A stretch of DNA of 64,000 bases from Actinomycetaceae bacterium (lineage in GTDB: Bacteria > Actinomycetota > Actinomycetes > Actinomycetales > Actinomycetaceae): contig JAUNAP010000006.1 of NCBI GenBank assembly GCA_030527545.1, positions 1 through 64,000 of the forward strand, given 5' to 3'. Shown one piece after another: positions 63,067 to 64,000 of this stretch (position 1 is its first letter; each line of letters begins with the position of its first letter). The notes under the pieces were generated by a model that had not been told where the DNA came from, did not search any database, and saw only the letters and a program-made list of their open reading frames with translations. Both the position numbers and the translations under genes were made by a program.

Positions 63067-63707
63067 TCGACCCCGACCTTCGGACACACGTCGTTGAGCA
63101 GACACGAGTCGCAGGCGGGCCCGCGCGAGTGGCATACCTGCCGGCCGTGGAGGATGAGTCGATGACACACCCGCGTCCAGTCGCTGTCCGCACCGTCGCG
63201 GGTGAGCACGGCCGCGAGATCCCTCTCCACCGCCCGCGGGCTCGCGGCCTCGCTCAGACCTAGCCTGCGGGCGAGCCTGCCGACGTGGGTGTCGACGGTG
63301 AGGGAGGGCTGGCCGAAACAATTGCCGAGCACGACGTGGGCCGTCTTCCTGCCCACACCCGGAAGCGCCTCGAGGCTGGCGCGCGAGTCGGGGACTCCTC
63401 CCCCGTGAATCTCGACAAGACCGCTGGCCAGGCGGATGAGCTGGTCGGCGCGGCGATTCTGAAACCCCAGCGGCCTCACGATCTCCCTTACACTCTCCAC
63501 GTTGGCGCCCGCGAGCGCCTGAGGGGTCGGGTAGGCCGCGAAGAGCGACGGGGTGACCTCGTTGACACGCGCGTCGGTCGTCTGCGCGGACAGTACAGTG
63601 GCGACGAGAAGCTCGAATGCGGAGCTGTGGTGCAGTGCGCACGCCGCATCCGGGTAGGCCGAGGCGAGCCGGTCCTCGACGAGGCGTGCGCGTTTGCGGC
63701 GTTCCAT
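63063..63707 (-). CDS. nth: Endonuclease III
   Basis: 214 residues. Helix-hairpin-helix LPGVGRKTAHVV with catalytic Lys, then VDTHVGRLARRLGL with catalytic Asp, and the [4Fe-4S] loop C-x6-C-x2-C-x5-C near the end (VCHSRGPACDSC). Removes oxidised pyrimidines and cleaves abasic sites. Ends tail to tail with the hydrolase gene. Confidence 0.95.
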   Translation of the reverse strand: MERRKRARLVEDRLASAYPDAACALHHSSAFELLVATVLSAQTTDARVNEVTPSLFAAYPTPQALAGANVESVREIVRPLGFQNRRADQLIRLASGLVEIHGGGVPDSRASLEALPGVGRKTAHVVLGNCFGQPSLTVDTHVGRLARRLGLSEAASPRAVERDLAAVLTRDGADSDWTRVCHRLILHGRQVCHSRGPACDSCLLNDVCPKVGVD

Positions 63708-63780
63708 CCTGCCTTCCCACCTGCTCTCGGCGATAGAATTGGGGTGTCCGTCAGTCTAGTGAGAGAGGCAGCGTCGCGCG

Positions 63781-64000
63781 ATGTTTTCTTTCCGTCACCT
63801 CACGAAGTCCTACGGGCACAAGCGCGTCCTCAACGACGTGACTTTCGAGGTCCCGCCGGGCTCGATCACGGGCTTTGTCGGCCCCAATGGCGCCGGCAAG
63901 TCCACGTCGATGCGGCTGGCCGCGTGCCTGGAGAATCCCGACTCTGGGGAGGTCACCATCGACGGCGCGGCCTTCAGCGGCCTCACCCAGCCGCTGTCTA
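63781..64000 (+). CDS. ABC transporter ATP-binding protein, truncated by window
   Basis: The first 73 codons of an ATPase: FRHLTKSYGHKRVLNDVTFEVPPG, then Walker A GPNGAGKSTSMRL near 35-47. The rest lies beyond the window. Family is the ABC-2-type export ATPases by the SYGHKRVLNDV region; substrate not predictable. A -10-like TAGAAT lies at about 63734. Confidence 0.88.
   Translation, partial: MFSFRHLTKSYGHKRVLNDVTFEVPPGSITGFVGPNGAGKSTSMRLAACLENPDSGEVTIDGAAFSGLTQPLS

Noticed and set aside
1-64000. CRISPR arrays, insertion sequences, rRNA genes
   Set aside because: No regularly spaced repeats of CRISPR type, no transposase frame and no rRNA-like sequence was seen.

Overview
The window is a high-GC Gram-positive (actinobacterial) chromosome segment carrying part of an integrated siphovirus-type prophage. 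The conserved host blocks fit an actinomycete: gyrB-gyrA-DUF3566-tRNA-Ile-tRNA-Ala; holB-tmk next to topA; the MrfA/YprA-type helicase; a TadE/TadA/CpaE-like secretion block; and nth. The compact GTGA/ATGA-coupled genes, the class III (anaerobic) ribonucleotide reductase, and dapF next to an LL-diaminopimelate aminotransferase suggest a facultative or anaerobic Actinomycetaceae-like organism. The genus cannot be fixed from the sequence alone.

Bases 1 to about 22,710 are the right part of the prophage. In order on the + strand they hold an HNH nuclease lacking an ATG, both terminase subunits, the portal, a MuF head protein fused to a C-terminal EndoU RNase domain, a small acidic putative immunity gene followed by a terminator, scaffold, HK97-type major capsid, head-tail connectors, and the major tail protein. 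Next come a structured non-coding element with a predicted pseudoknot, the tail assembly chaperones joined by a -1 slippery site (CCCAAAA), tape measure, distal tail protein, a 1.3-kaa tail-tip/fibre protein with a self-processing S74 domain, endolysin, holin and a DUF2746-type protein. Three unrecognised minus-strand accessory genes and a tyrosine integrase end the prophage against the 3' end of tRNA-Ala(TGC). The repressor and replication genes and the left attachment site are not in the window.

Bases 22,715 to about 37,550 hold housekeeping genes: tRNA-Ala, an unlisted 44-aa membrane peptide gene, tRNA-Ile, a DUF3566 protein, gyrA (leucine at the position of E. coli Ser83), gyrB, two overlapping crcB fluoride-channel genes, a secreted tripeptidyl-aminopeptidase-like lipoprotein, holB, tmk, topA and a methyltransferase. 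Bases 37,600 to 40,900 form a small regulated locus: an organophosphate antiporter and an inositol-phosphatase-family enzyme behind a promoter carrying a LacI-type palindrome, with the LacI-family regulator at the other end.

Bases 40,900 to 49,400 hold a membrane protein with variant leucine-rich repeats, an ArsB/SLC13-type permease, a secreted subtilisin-like protease, nrdG and nrdD (with paired NrdR boxes upstream), a PAP2 phosphatase and a secreted protein. Bases 49,500 to 64,000 hold the helicase, a DUF1846 protein, dapL and dapF, the tad-like pilus/secretion genes split over both strands, two membrane proteins, an alpha/beta-hydrolase that has lost its nucleophile, endonuclease III, and the start of an ABC transporter ATPase.
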